Under the pieces are notes generated by a model. It worked only from the letters and a program-made list of their open reading frames with translations, had not been told where the DNA came from and did not search any database. The position numbers and the translations under genes are program-made. Shown piece by piece: positions 50,294 through 59,964 of a stretch of DNA of 64,000 nt (position 1 is the first letter of the stretch; every line of letters begins with the position of its first letter). This DNA comes from Chitinispirillales bacterium (GTDB lineage: Bacteria > Fibrobacterota > Chitinivibrionia > Chitinivibrionales > Chitinispirillaceae): positions 124,001-188,000 of the forward strand of contig JAIRVB010000039.1 in assembly GCA_031254105.1 (NCBI GenBank), in the 5' to 3' direction.

Positions 50294-51086
50294 TTTCCAA
50301 TTTCCTTAATAAATTGTTGCGTATATCATCATGGACAAATTTTCCATTAGAATCTTTTGCGCAATGAATACTAATTTTTTTCTGAAAAGTATCGGAATTG
50401 TAAACAGTTTCGAAACCTTTTTCATCTATTCCTTTAATAACTAAGGTGTTTATTTCAAAATTTCGTTTCGCTTGGAAAAGGCCTTTTATAAAATCTACTA
50501 TTTCATTGTTTTTCTTATACCTTGCAGTAATTGTAAATTCATCAGGTGCATCTGTCCCAGTTAAATCAACCAATGCATGTTTTTTTGTACTATCATTGTT
50601 AAAAAGATTGTTTACATGAGTAAAGCTAATACTGCTACATTCTTTTAAGACGTCAATGAATTCATCTTCATTTTTGTAAATGTTTTTTATTTTAAAATCC
50701 GTTTGTATTTTTTCTTTCAAAATAGATTCAAATAAAATTTTCTTTTTGGAACTTGATACATATAAAAGTTGTTCTTCGTAATGAAAAAGAAAAAATGCTT
50801 GATTGTTTAGCTCTGCTTGTTCCATGGTTCTTTGATTTATAATTTTGTCACCGGTATTTACATTTGTTAGATTTTCATCTCGTGGTGCTGGATTTCCAAA
50901 TGTAAAAACAAAAAAAGCATAATCATCGTGTTTTTCAACAGTAACGTTATAAAAAGAGCCATCCTTAGTATAATTAAAACTCTCTTCCAATTTACTAAAG
51001 GTTTCTTTGGTTGGAGTAACAAATCGTACTCCTGAATTTTCGGATTCTTCTATTATCTGCATTGTAGCAAATTGTAATTCTGCCAT
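50283..51086 (-). CDS. Unrecognised soluble protein in the five-gene operon
   Basis: A 267-residue cytosolic protein (no signal or helices of membrane type). It shows alternating strands and helices: AFFVFTFGNPAPRDENLTNV, QAFFLFHYEEQLLYVSSSKK and DEFTITARYKKNNEIVDFIK, with FEINTLVIKGIDEKGFETVY near the end. It has no catalytic motif I can identify. ATG 51086 follows GAGG at a good distance. It lies 42 bases after the type IIG gene and overlaps the membrane protein gene. A sensor or partner role is inferred from coupling only. Confidence 0.6.
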   Translation of the reverse strand: MAELQFATMQIIEESENSGVRFVTPTKETFSKLEESFNYTKDGSFYNVTVEKHDDYAFFVFTFGNPAPRDENLTNVNTGDKIINQRTMEQAELNNQAFFLFHYEEQLLYVSSSKKKILFESILKEKIQTDFKIKNIYKNEDEFIDVLKECSSISFTHVNNLFNNDSTKKHALVDLTGTDAPDEFTITARYKKNNEIVDFIKGLFQAKRNFEINTLVIKGIDEKGFETVYNSDTFQKKISIHCAKDSNGKFVHDDIRNNLLRKLENEG

Positions 51087-51128
51087 TACAATATCCTCAT
51101 GTTATAGAAAATAGTAATTTAAAACCAT

Positions 51129-53897
51129 TTAATTTTTTTCTCCCACCAATTCCCGATACCTCCCCATCAACTCCGCCACAATCTCCGACTCCGTCATATC
51201 CTTACCAAATTTGTATAGCTTCATAACCGCCTTATCAAGAGCCTGATGAGCTTTCAGCAATACTGTTGGCATTGTCAGCGGGTCGTACAGGTCAGCAAGA
51301 CTGCTGTCTGGAAATTTTGTCCTTGCATCTAATACTACTTGCGCCAAATTCTCAATTGTAATTTTTTGCTCTTCGGTTACATTCGGCCAAGGGAAATTGT
51401 TATAAACAACCGTGTTTGAATATCTATAATCGCTTTTAAGCCGCCCACAAACTGCCCTTACCCATGCCATGTGGACATTTGAGGTTAAAACGCCAAAATG
51501 GTAGAGTGTCGCATTTGGAATGATTTTAACAAGATTGCTGCAAAGTATATCGGGTGTTAAAAACCCCATCGGAATATATTTTCGCCGTTCAGAAGATACT
51601 TCTGGAACAACAATAAAATTACCGTTGGAAATATTGGAAAACGCAAATTCCCGTGGAGTTTCAGCTAAATCTCTTGTAACTTGACGATTACTTTCAAGCC
51701 GAAATTGTTTTACTAACTCAACACGTTTAGAAGCTTCGGGCATAGCTCGAAGTTCAGCAGGAGAGCAATCTTTTAAGAGTAAAAAATAACGATAATAACG
51801 GTTAATAAATTCGTGAGAACCAACCCACGGACGAAACCATTTTTTTGCTTTAGGTTCAATTTTTAAAAAAGCATCTTTCTCTTCAGAAGAAAAAAGATAA
51901 TGTCCTCCATCAATCGGTTGATTACCAAGGCTCATAATTGGCACGTCACACAACGGCTTACTCCGGCTCTCAATAAAAATATTCGGCGCATCCACAAGAT
52001 AAGGATTAATATTTCTCGCCTTTATTATCGTCCCATCGTTTTCGTAAACGAAGTGATACCTGCCATAATTAACTTTTCGCGGTTCACTTACGCCTGTATT
52101 ATTATCGTCACCATCATCAAAAAGAGATATTTCCTCTGTCAAACAGTCGGACGTACTAAATCCTATAATTACACAATACACTGCTGCCTTGCCTTTCGCT
52201 TCGTTACTCCAAACAAAAGTGCGGTAAGCGAAATTAATTTTTACACTATATTCTTCAAAAAGCGGTTTCCACAATATTGCGACTTGTTCCCCTTGCGTTA
52301 TGCTGTTTGTCGAAACAAATGCACATCTAATATTTGTATTACGCATATAATTGACTGCTTTTTTGTACCATGCAGTAACATAATCCAAATTACCAACATT
52401 TTTGAATTTATCCCCAAAAATGCGTAATACATCATCTTTTTGCTCATGCGACATAATTCGCGCTCCCACAAACGGCGGATTCCCCAGTATATAACTCAAC
52501 TCCCTCTTTTTCACCACGCCTTCCCAGTCAATCCTCAATGCGTTTCCGTGTACAATCGTTGCGCTTTGTACAAGCGGCAGCCGCACGTAATAGCACCCGA
52601 ACAAATCAGACGCTTCCAGATTCATTTGATGATCTGTCAACCACATGCCGACACGCGCGATTTGACAGGGGAACTCTTCGTATTCAATCCCATAAAACTG
52701 TTCTACATTTACACGAAGCAGCCCCCACAAGATGTTAAATTCCAATTTGTTTTTACCGACTTTCTTTTTTAAAACCGCGAGTTCAAGTTTGCGCAACTCT
52801 CTATACGCGACAATCAAAAAGTTTCCGCATCCGCAAGCAGGGTCAAGAAATTTCAGCTCAGAGATTTTGGTATGAAATGCGTCAAGTCTTTTTGGGATAT
52901 TTTTAACCCGCTCAAGCTCTTCCCGCAAGCTGTCCATGAACAGAGGATTTATCACTTTTAAAATATTTTCTTCGCTTGTGTAATGAGCGCCGATTTCGCG
53001 CCTGTATTCCTTATCCATAACGCCCTGAAACATCGCTCCAAAAATAGCGGGTGAGATGCCGCTCCAATCGAATTTGGCGCAGTCAATCAGAGTATTACGC
53101 ATTTTTTCCGTAAAATCAAGAAACAGAAGCTGCTTTTCAAACAGGCCGCCATTTATGTATTTGAACTCTTGCAGTTCGGCAGACAGATTTGTCCTTGCTT
53201 TGTCCGGCGTATTCAGGAGCTGAAACAGATATGCGATTTTAAGCGACAGATCGGAACCGTCTTTTTTGGAATCTTCTATGTATTTCAAAAATGAGTGTTT
53301 AGGAAATATATCAGTATCTTGCGCAAAGAGGCAGAAAAGGAGCCTGACTAAGTAAACTTCCAAATTATTCCCCACGTAACCGCCCGCACTCAGTGCGTCA
53401 TGTAGTTTAGCCATCTTCTCGGCAGCTTTAACATTCGCTTCTATTTGTTCTTTTTGATACGGGTCTTCCTGTTTTTCCAAGAGACAGTTAAACAGATGTA
53501 AATGTTTTCGCAGTTCCTTTGTTTTGAATGCAATTTTCTTTTTACCAAAATCAAGAATTATGGTTTCAAAATCGCATACCATAAAAATTTGTGGAATATC
53601 CTCTGGGGGCAAAAACAGCATATACTCTTTGAGCTGCTCAAAGGCTTTGTCTAAGTCTTTACCTCTGGCTTTCATCTCAATGGCAATTTTGCCCTTTATT
53701 AAGCAGTCAATACGCCCATGCTCACCGTTTCTTTTACGGGCATTAAACTCTAAATGCTCACTTGGGATAATCGTTATTCCAAAGACCTCTAAAAAATCCC
53801 TCAAAAATATCTGAGATTCTTTCATTTCAAAACTCGCGTTTTCCCACTTCTTTGAGAAAGCGATGGCAAGAGATGTGATTTTTTTGGGAGCGGTCAT
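51129..53897 (-). CDS. Type IIG restriction-modification enzyme
   Basis: A 922-residue bifunctional enzyme. N-terminal PD-(D/E)XK nuclease: GRIDCLIKGKIAIEMKARGK gives Asp64, Glu74 and Lys76. Then an Eco57I-like N6-adenine methylase: LDPACGCGNFLIVAYRELRK (SAM, about 350), a helical spacer, and YILGNPPFVGAR (NPPF catalytic motif, about 473). The C-terminal 300 residues hold the target-recognition part (ISNGNFIVVPEVSS, YRYSNTVVYNNFPWP). Cutting and methylation in one chain need no separate methylase. It overlaps the YhcG-like gene by four bases and is the second gene of the operon. Target sequence unknown. Confidence 0.88.
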   Translation of the reverse strand: MTAPKKITSLAIAFSKKWENASFEMKESQIFLRDFLEVFGITIIPSEHLEFNARKRNGEHGRIDCLIKGKIAIEMKARGKDLDKAFEQLKEYMLFLPPEDIPQIFMVCDFETIILDFGKKKIAFKTKELRKHLHLFNCLLEKQEDPYQKEQIEANVKAAEKMAKLHDALSAGGYVGNNLEVYLVRLLFCLFAQDTDIFPKHSFLKYIEDSKKDGSDLSLKIAYLFQLLNTPDKARTNLSAELQEFKYINGGLFEKQLLFLDFTEKMRNTLIDCAKFDWSGISPAIFGAMFQGVMDKEYRREIGAHYTSEENILKVINPLFMDSLREELERVKNIPKRLDAFHTKISELKFLDPACGCGNFLIVAYRELRKLELAVLKKKVGKNKLEFNILWGLLRVNVEQFYGIEYEEFPCQIARVGMWLTDHQMNLEASDLFGCYYVRLPLVQSATIVHGNALRIDWEGVVKKRELSYILGNPPFVGARIMSHEQKDDVLRIFGDKFKNVGNLDYVTAWYKKAVNYMRNTNIRCAFVSTNSITQGEQVAILWKPLFEEYSVKINFAYRTFVWSNEAKGKAAVYCVIIGFSTSDCLTEEISLFDDGDDNNTGVSEPRKVNYGRYHFVYENDGTIIKARNINPYLVDAPNIFIESRSKPLCDVPIMSLGNQPIDGGHYLFSSEEKDAFLKIEPKAKKWFRPWVGSHEFINRYYRYFLLLKDCSPAELRAMPEASKRVELVKQFRLESNRQVTRDLAETPREFAFSNISNGNFIVVPEVSSERRKYIPMGFLTPDILCSNLVKIIPNATLYHFGVLTSNVHMAWVRAVCGRLKSDYRYSNTVVYNNFPWPNVTEEQKITIENLAQVVLDARTKFPDSSLADLYDPLTMPTVLLKAHQALDKAVMKLYKFGKDMTESEIVAELMGRYRELVGEKN

Positions 53898-54964
53898 TTA
53901 GTTACTGCCTTAATTTTCTTCGCGTTCAACTTCTGCGATTTACCCTCTTTCACTTTAATCATCGCGTTAGATATTTCACACAAACGCTTTTTCAACAATT
54001 TTTTATCGGGCAGTTCCAACCTGTATTTAGAAACTAATGTCGGCGAAATGGTGCGGCTCATTGCGTATTCTACTACTTGTTCGTCTGCCGTGGCGCATAA
54101 GATGATTCCGACGCTTGGGTTTTCGTTCGGTTTTTTGTAATCTCTGTCCAATGCTTCCAAGTAGAAGTCCATTTTGCTGATATATTCGGGCGTAAACTTT
54201 CCTCTTTTCAACTCAAACGCAACAAGACATTGCAACCCTCTGTGAAAAAAAAGCAGGTCTAAAAAGAAATCGCTGTTTCCAACTTGTATTTTTATCTCTT
54301 TGCCAAGAAATGAAAAATCTTTGCCTATTTCCAACAGAAAGTTTTTCATGTTTTCTACGAGAGCGTTTTGCAAGTCGTTTTCCGTGTATCCGCCTGGCAG
54401 ATTCAGGAACTCTAAAACGTAGGTGTCTAAAAATGGATTGGCTCTATCTTTGGGCATGTTTGCGGGCAATGCTTTGTTTTCGGATAAGGCAGCTCTCTGG
54501 AAATACGCGCTTTCGAGCTGTCTGTCCAATTCTCTGTATGTCCATTTTTCTTCAATGGATTTTTTGATATAAAAGTGCCGCTCTTTGGGGCTTTTTGCGG
54601 CGCTCATAATAAGCAAATGGTTAGCCCAGCTTAATTGCGTCAGCAGTGCTGACGCAATTGGGTCGTCATTGTATGTTTCATAAAATCTCCGCATTCTTTC
54701 AAGACCACGTTTATTAAATCCTCTCAAATCGGGATGATTTTGTTTGAGGAAATTTGCGGCGTTATCTATATATTTATCTCCCCAGAAATGCTTTTTGGTT
54801 TCACGGCTCAAATGTTTTCCAATGTTCCAATAAAGTGAAACAAGTTCTTCGTTGATTTTACGTAATGTGTTGTTTCGGGCGGTTATAATTAATTCAACTA
54901 TATGGGAGAAGTTTTCTTGCCCGGCAAGCGCAGTCGAGTTTTTTGTTTTTACTTTTTTAGTCAT
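53894..54964 (-). CDS. YhcG/DUF1016 family PD-(D/E)XK nuclease
   Basis: A 356-residue DUF1016 protein. The N-terminal DNA-binding region (NEELVSLYWNIGKHLSRETK, then GFNKRGLERMRRFYETY) precedes the nuclease: DFFLDLLFFHRGLQCLVAFE, LKRGKFTPEYISKMDFYLEA with Asp, Glu-x-Lys-like LKRG and the following helix. The C-terminus is Lys-rich. It is the first gene of the operon and overlaps the type IIG gene (ATGA). Family members are often found next to restriction systems; whether they cut invading DNA or repair is not settled. Confidence 0.88.
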   Translation of the reverse strand: MTKKVKTKNSTALAGQENFSHIVELIITARNNTLRKINEELVSLYWNIGKHLSRETKKHFWGDKYIDNAANFLKQNHPDLRGFNKRGLERMRRFYETYNDDPIASALLTQLSWANHLLIMSAAKSPKERHFYIKKSIEEKWTYRELDRQLESAYFQRAALSENKALPANMPKDRANPFLDTYVLEFLNLPGGYTENDLQNALVENMKNFLLEIGKDFSFLGKEIKIQVGNSDFFLDLLFFHRGLQCLVAFELKRGKFTPEYISKMDFYLEALDRDYKKPNENPSVGIILCATADEQVVEYAMSRTISPTLVSKYRLELPDKKLLKKRLCEISNAMIKVKEGKSQKLNAKKIKAVTK

Positions 54965-55645
54965 AAAGCCTGTTTCACCGTTTCCAATTCAATTTCTTTG
55001 CCTGCAATACCTTCAAACAATTGTTTTTTATGTTCAAGAATCAAAAATATAACATTTTTTCTTAGAGTCAATACATTTGTCGTTTTTTGCGCCATATTTC
55101 ATCCAGCAAACGGGGTTCTTGTTTTTGACTTTTGCTTTTTTAGAGATGTTGTTGAAGCGGGCAGATTCCTACCTGTCAGCAGGTAAAACGCTTGCACGAC
55201 AAACTCTTGTTTTTGATTTTGATGTTGATAGAACTGACCGCTTGCGCGGACGGGCACCGTCCGCGGGTAAGGTGTTTGCTCGAACGATTCTTGTCGTTGA
55301 CTTTTGATTTTAGAAAAATGCTGTTAATGCGGTCAGATTCTTATCTGTCCGCGGGTAAAATGTCTGCTCGAACGACTCCTGCTTTTGACTTTTGCTTTTA
55401 GAGAGATACAGTTAATGCGGACAAATTCCTATCTGTCCGCGGGTAAGGTGTTTACTCGATCGCCTCTTGCTTTTGACTTTTATGGTTTTGTTTATTGAAC
55501 CGAAAGCAGATTCTCTGTATGCAGCTACAGCCCATTGTTTATATTTATACCATGAAAAACGAGTTCATTTTATACCGTCCTCACGAGCTTACTGAGCATA
55601 TTGAGGTGATAATATACGCAGGATTATAAATTTAAGGATTATTTT
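54965..55645. other. Gap dominated by an island repeat array
   Basis: About 680 bases with array 55112-55483 and AT-rich single-copy DNA on each side (54965-55111 and 55484-55645). No gene or promoter I can support, other than the -35-like TTGACT words that recur inside the repeats. Confidence 0.5.
55112..55483 (+). repeat. Island repeat array of about four units
   Basis: Stems: GCGGGCAGATTCCTACCTGT (about 55157), GCGGACGGGCACCGTCCGCG (about 55246), GCGGTCAGATTCTTATCTGT (about 55330) and GCGGACAAATTCCTATCTGT (about 55418). Linkers GCTTTTGACTTTTGC and tails GTGTTTGCTCGAACG. The first stem carries mismatches, the others are well paired. Confidence 0.85.
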
Positions 55646-56682
55646 ATGAACAACGACATTATCCATAATCAAGATTATAAAAATTGGTCAGAGTTCATTT
55701 TAAACAAGATAAAACTTGCCCATACAAATGCTGCGTTCAAGGTAAATGTTGAGATGTTAAACTTGTATTGGGAAATAGGAAACTCTATTATTGGCAGGCA
55801 AAAACAAAACGGTTGGGGCAGTAAGGTAATCGAATTTCTCGCAGCCGATTTAGCGAAAAATTTCCCGGAGAACACCGGGTTTTCTGTGCGTAATCTCAAA
55901 TATATGAGGGCTTTTGCAGAGGCTTATCCGCAGTTTCCAATTGTGCAGGCGCCGCTTGCACAATCAGAAAATCAATTCGTGCAAGTGCCGCTTGCGCAAA
56001 TAACATGGTATCACCATATCAGCCTGCTAACCAAAGTAAAAGATACCGCGGAGAGAGCGTTTTACATAGCCGAAACCGCTAAAAATGAGTGGAGCAGAGA
56101 TGTAATGCTTTTGCAGATACAAAGTAATCTATATGCAAGAAAAGGGAAAGCATTAAACAATTTTAAGAAACACTGCCTGAATACCAATCAGATTTGGCAA
56201 AAAGCATCTTCAAAGACCCATATCATTTTGATTTTTTAACGCTCTCCGATAAAATAAAGGAACTTGAAATTGAAAAGCTATTGATTCAAAAGATTACTGA
56301 CTTTTTGTTGGAGTTAGGAAAAGGATTTGCTTATGTCGGCAGGCAATATCCTATTGAAGTTGACAATACCGACTACAAAATAGACCTCCTGTTTTATCAC
56401 ACTATATTACATTCTTATGTTGTAATCGAACTCAAGGCCGGAGAGTTTTTACCAGAATACATTTCTAAACTTAACTTTTACATTAGCGCTGTTGACGATA
56501 AACTGAAAACACCTGCCGATGAACCTACAATCGGCCTATTGTTATGCGCTTCAAAAAGTAATGTAAAAGTTGAATATGCAATGCGCGGCTTATCTAAACC
56601 ATTAGGAGTTGCCTCTTATCAATTAGAACAATTAATGAGAGAAAATATTGAAAAACTTGAAGAATCGGGCAATGAAGAATAG
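55646..56682 (+). pseudogene. YhcG/DUF1016 nuclease, frameshifted
   Basis: Two overlapping frames of one gene. The first (from ATG 55646) gives NNDIIHNQDYKNWSEFILNK to LYARKGKALNNF; the second starts in a shifted frame with TLPEYQSDLAKSIFKDPYHF and includes TDYKIDLLFYHTILHSYVVI and ELKAGEFLPEYISKLNFYIS of the nuclease. One base appears to be missing near 56171 (after AATTTTAAGAA). Either a real frameshift, separating DNA-binding and nuclease halves, or an assembly error. The repeat arrays on both sides isolate it. It belongs to the same family as 53894-54964 but is well diverged from it. Confidence 0.85.
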
Positions 56683-57341
56683 TGAGAAAATAAAATCTGC
56701 ACCTGGATAAGGTGTTTGTTCGACTGCCTCTTGCATTTGACTTTTGATTACAGAAAGATACAGTTGATGCGGGTAAATTCTTATTTGTCCGCGGGTAATA
56801 CGCTTACTCGACCGGCTCTTGCTTTTGGCTTTTGATTTTTGAAAGATACAGTTGATGCGGTCAGATTCCTATCTGTCTGCGGGTAATGTGCTTGCTCGAC
56901 TGATTCTTGCCTTTGACTTTCGATTTTGGAAAGATACAATTGAAGCGGTCAGATTCTTATCTGTCCGCGGATAAGGTGTTTACTCGACTGATTCTTGACT
57001 GATTCTTGCTTTTGATTTTTACTGTTGGTAGAACGATGCTGTTTGCGCGGTCGGGCACCGTCCGCGGGTAATGTGCTTGCTCGACTGATTCTTGCTCTTG
57101 ACTTTTGCTTTTAGAAAGATACAGTTGATGCGGACAGGTCTTACCTGTCCGCGGGTAGGGTGCTTGCTCTACTGGCTCTTGCTTTTGATTTTTGTTTTAT
57201 GAGCGGCACTGAACTTAGGATAGTGTTTTTGCGAAAATAACGATGTTTAGATGGATATTTTACTATATTGTAGAACATGTGTGGAATGAGGATGTTGTGT
57301 GTATTTGGAAGTTAGCGGCAAAGGAACATTACTGATAATAT
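56683..57341. other. Gap dominated by the longest repeat array
   Basis: About 660 bases, of which 56705-57198 is repeat. The remaining 140 bases ahead of the ATPase gene are AT-rich and may hold its promoter (for example TACTATATTG around 57262), but I cannot assign boxes. Confidence 0.45.
56705..57198 (+). repeat. Longest island repeat array, about five and a half units
   Basis: Stems: GCGGGTAAATTCTTATTTGT (about 56778), GCGGTCAGATTCCTATCTGT (about 56856), GCGGTCAGATTCTTATCTGT (about 56945), GCGGTCGGGCACCGTCCGCG (about 57048) and GCGGACAGGTCTTACCTGTC (about 57131). One unit has an internal duplication of ACTGATTCTTG. Spacing between stems averages about 88 bases. Confidence 0.87.
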
Positions 57342-59951
57342 ATGAACACAACAAATAGTAATAGCGACTATTCGCAAGTAGAGTCTCTTGAAACTGCAAT
57401 TAAAGAATTTGCAGAGAAACTTCCCTATTGGGCAAAGTATCTTGCAAAGAAAATTTTGTCTGAAAATACTATTTCTGATAACGATATTGATAACTCATAT
57501 TCATATTTACTTGAAAATTTAAAACTAAAAGAAGAGACTCAAAAACCTGATATTTCAATTAACTGCAATTCTGCAAATACAACAAACTATAAATCTGATT
57601 TATTTCTTACCAAACTTGAAAATGTAGAAGGTGTAAACGCATTAGTAGAAAATCAAACAATAGAATTTAGTCCCAACCTGACTATCATTTATGGTGCAAA
57701 TGGCTCAGGAAAATCAGGATATGTTCGATTGTTAAAAAATGTGTTTTATTCTAAAGCTCCTGAAAAAATTTTACAAAATGTTCATATTGATAGTGGACAT
57801 AAATCTGTTAGTGCAAAATTTACTTTTAAATCAAATGATACAGAGATTCCGTTAAATAATGCGAATAAAGATAATGTGGAATTTAAACAGTTTGCTGTTT
57901 TCGATGGAAAAAGCGCTATAAGCCACCTTGAACAAAAAAATGAATTTGAATTTCGTCCAAGTGGATTGAATTTTTTTGCAAATTACACAAATGCGATTAA
58001 GCGAGTTGAAGATAAACTCAATGTTGATATTCAGGGTAAATCAACGCAAAATGATTTTTCTATTTTGTTTGATGGAGATTCTGAAATAAAAACTTTTGTT
58101 CAAAATCTAAATGCTCAGACAAAATTTGACGATATTAAAAGATATACTCCTTTTTCTGACGAGGATAAAACCAAAAAAGAAGATATTCAAAAAAAATCTG
58201 ATGACTTACGTTTGATTTTATCAAGGAAAAATGAGGAAATACTGAAACTTGAAAATATCAAAAAACTATTAACAGAAAACAAAACTGCAATAGAAAGACT
58301 TAATCAGATTTTCACAACAGAAGCTCTTGTAAGAGTTAAAGCAGCAATAAACGATTGCTTGACAAAAGAAGTCACTGCAAAAAATGAAGGTATTGAAAAC
58401 TTTAAAACAGATAAAATTCAAGGTATTGGAACTGTTGAATGGAAAAATTTTATTATATCTGCTGAAACATTTGCAAAAAAACAAAATATCAAAAATAATT
58501 TATATCTGCAAAAAGAAAACAACTGTTTGTTTTGCCTGCAACCACTTTCGGAAGATGCTGAAAAACTGATTGCCAACTATTGGATTTTCATAAAAAGTGT
58601 TGCGGAGCAAAATGCAAAAAAAGCACTGGAAACGCTTAATAATATTAAACAAAAATTTGAACAATTAAATTTTGATTTATTTCCCGCAAATAACACGCTT
58701 ACTACTTGGCTAACTGAAAAATATCCAAATGAATTAGAAACATTAAAACAAACACTATCTGAACAAAAAGCACTTGCTCAAAACATTATTTCTGATATTC
58801 AAAATAAAACAGTAAGTGAAAGAGTGGAGATAAAGATTGATATTGAACAACACACCATAATTGAAACGGCTATTGACGCTTCTATAAAGTCTCTCAAAGA
58901 AGATGAACAAAATAAAGAATTAGATAATCTATTGAAAACAAAGACATTTCTTGAACACAAAGAAAAATTCAATACGTATTTTTCAAAGTTTGAAATATAT
59001 GTCGATAATCAAGTTTGGATAAAAAAGGCAAAAAAAGCAGATTTTGCTAAACGCAAAATAACAGACACTGAAAAAAACTTATCAAACAAATTTTTTAATC
59101 AAAAATATATTGACAATTTTAATAGTGAGTGTAAAAAACTTAATGGAAGTTTTGGAATTGAAATCAATCACACAGGTTCGGCAGGAAAATCATACAGGCA
59201 ACTTAAATTAAAAGGAAATAGTCCCAATACCATATTGAGCGAGGGAGAGCAAAAAGTAATTGCTATTGCCGATTTTCTTGCCGAAATGCAATTGTCCGAA
59301 ATAAATAGAGGGTTTGTTTTTGACGACCCTGTTAATTCATTAGATAATGATCGAAAAAAACAAATTGCGCAAAGGTTGGCATCGCAAGCCACTGCAAAAC
59401 AAGTGATTGTTTTTACACATGATTTAGTTTTTGTATCAGATATATTAACTTATAGCGAAAATTCACAATTACCATTTTTATGCCATTGGATTGAAAATCG
59501 AAATAACAATCCTGGACAAATATGGTTAGAAAATGCACCTTGTTATGAAAAAAAATATCGAAACGCAGAACTTGTGAAAAAAATATACCTAGACTGCAAT
59601 AATAATTGTCCTCCAACGCAAAGAGAAATGTTATTAAAGCAGGGATTCGCAGCATTAAGAACTTGTTATGAAGTTTTAGTAATCAATGAATTATTTTGCA
59701 ATGTGGTACAGCGTTATAATGAACGAGTAAGCGTTGATTCTCTTTCAAAAGTAATTATTACTGATGAAATTAAGAACGAATTGGCTGATAGTTTTGCACA
59801 ATGTTGTAGATATATGGAGGGACATACACATAGTGATAAGTACGCATACCAACAACCGGAACCTATAAATCTCAACGAAGAAATTCTGAGATATGAATCA
59901 ATAAGGAAAATTATTAAAGATGCGAAAAAAACAATCAGTATCAATAAATAA
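57342..59951 (+). CDS. ABC-type (SMC-like) ATPase with HEPN-like C-terminus
   Basis: An 869-residue protein. Walker A GANGSGKS (118-125), a zinc-knuckle-like NNCLFCLQPLSEDAEKL (about 395), long coiled coils, ABC signature ILSEGEQKVIAIADFLAE (about 631) and Walker B RGFVFDDPVNSLD (about 658), then KQVIVFTHDLVFV. Residues about 750-869 are helical and hold CRYMEGHTHSDKYAY, where Arg and His fit a HEPN RNase motif. The layout resembles the RloC/PrrC anticodon nucleases. It directly precedes an AvaI/BsoBI-like restriction-modification pair with 13 bases to the nuclease gene. Its likely job: an RNase that acts when restriction fails (inferred). Confidence 0.75.
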   Translation: MNTTNSNSDYSQVESLETAIKEFAEKLPYWAKYLAKKILSENTISDNDIDNSYSYLLENLKLKEETQKPDISINCNSANTTNYKSDLFLTKLENVEGVNALVENQTIEFSPNLTIIYGANGSGKSGYVRLLKNVFYSKAPEKILQNVHIDSGHKSVSAKFTFKSNDTEIPLNNANKDNVEFKQFAVFDGKSAISHLEQKNEFEFRPSGLNFFANYTNAIKRVEDKLNVDIQGKSTQNDFSILFDGDSEIKTFVQNLNAQTKFDDIKRYTPFSDEDKTKKEDIQKKSDDLRLILSRKNEEILKLENIKKLLTENKTAIERLNQIFTTEALVRVKAAINDCLTKEVTAKNEGIENFKTDKIQGIGTVEWKNFIISAETFAKKQNIKNNLYLQKENNCLFCLQPLSEDAEKLIANYWIFIKSVAEQNAKKALETLNNIKQKFEQLNFDLFPANNTLTTWLTEKYPNELETLKQTLSEQKALAQNIISDIQNKTVSERVEIKIDIEQHTIIETAIDASIKSLKEDEQNKELDNLLKTKTFLEHKEKFNTYFSKFEIYVDNQVWIKKAKKADFAKRKITDTEKNLSNKFFNQKYIDNFNSECKKLNGSFGIEINHTGSAGKSYRQLKLKGNSPNTILSEGEQKVIAIADFLAEMQLSEINRGFVFDDPVNSLDNDRKKQIAQRLASQATAKQVIVFTHDLVFVSDILTYSENSQLPFLCHWIENRNNNPGQIWLENAPCYEKKYRNAELVKKIYLDCNNNCPPTQREMLLKQGFAALRTCYEVLVINELFCNVVQRYNERVSVDSLSKVIITDEIKNELADSFAQCCRYMEGHTHSDKYAYQQPEPINLNEEILRYESIRKIIKDAKKTISINK

Positions 59952-59964
59952 CGATAATGAGTTT

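Noticed and set aside
56705-57198. Possible CRISPR array because of regular palindromic repeats
   Set aside because: Period of about 88 bases, both stem and spacer are similar between units, and no cas genes. Spacers in a CRISPR array should be unrelated.
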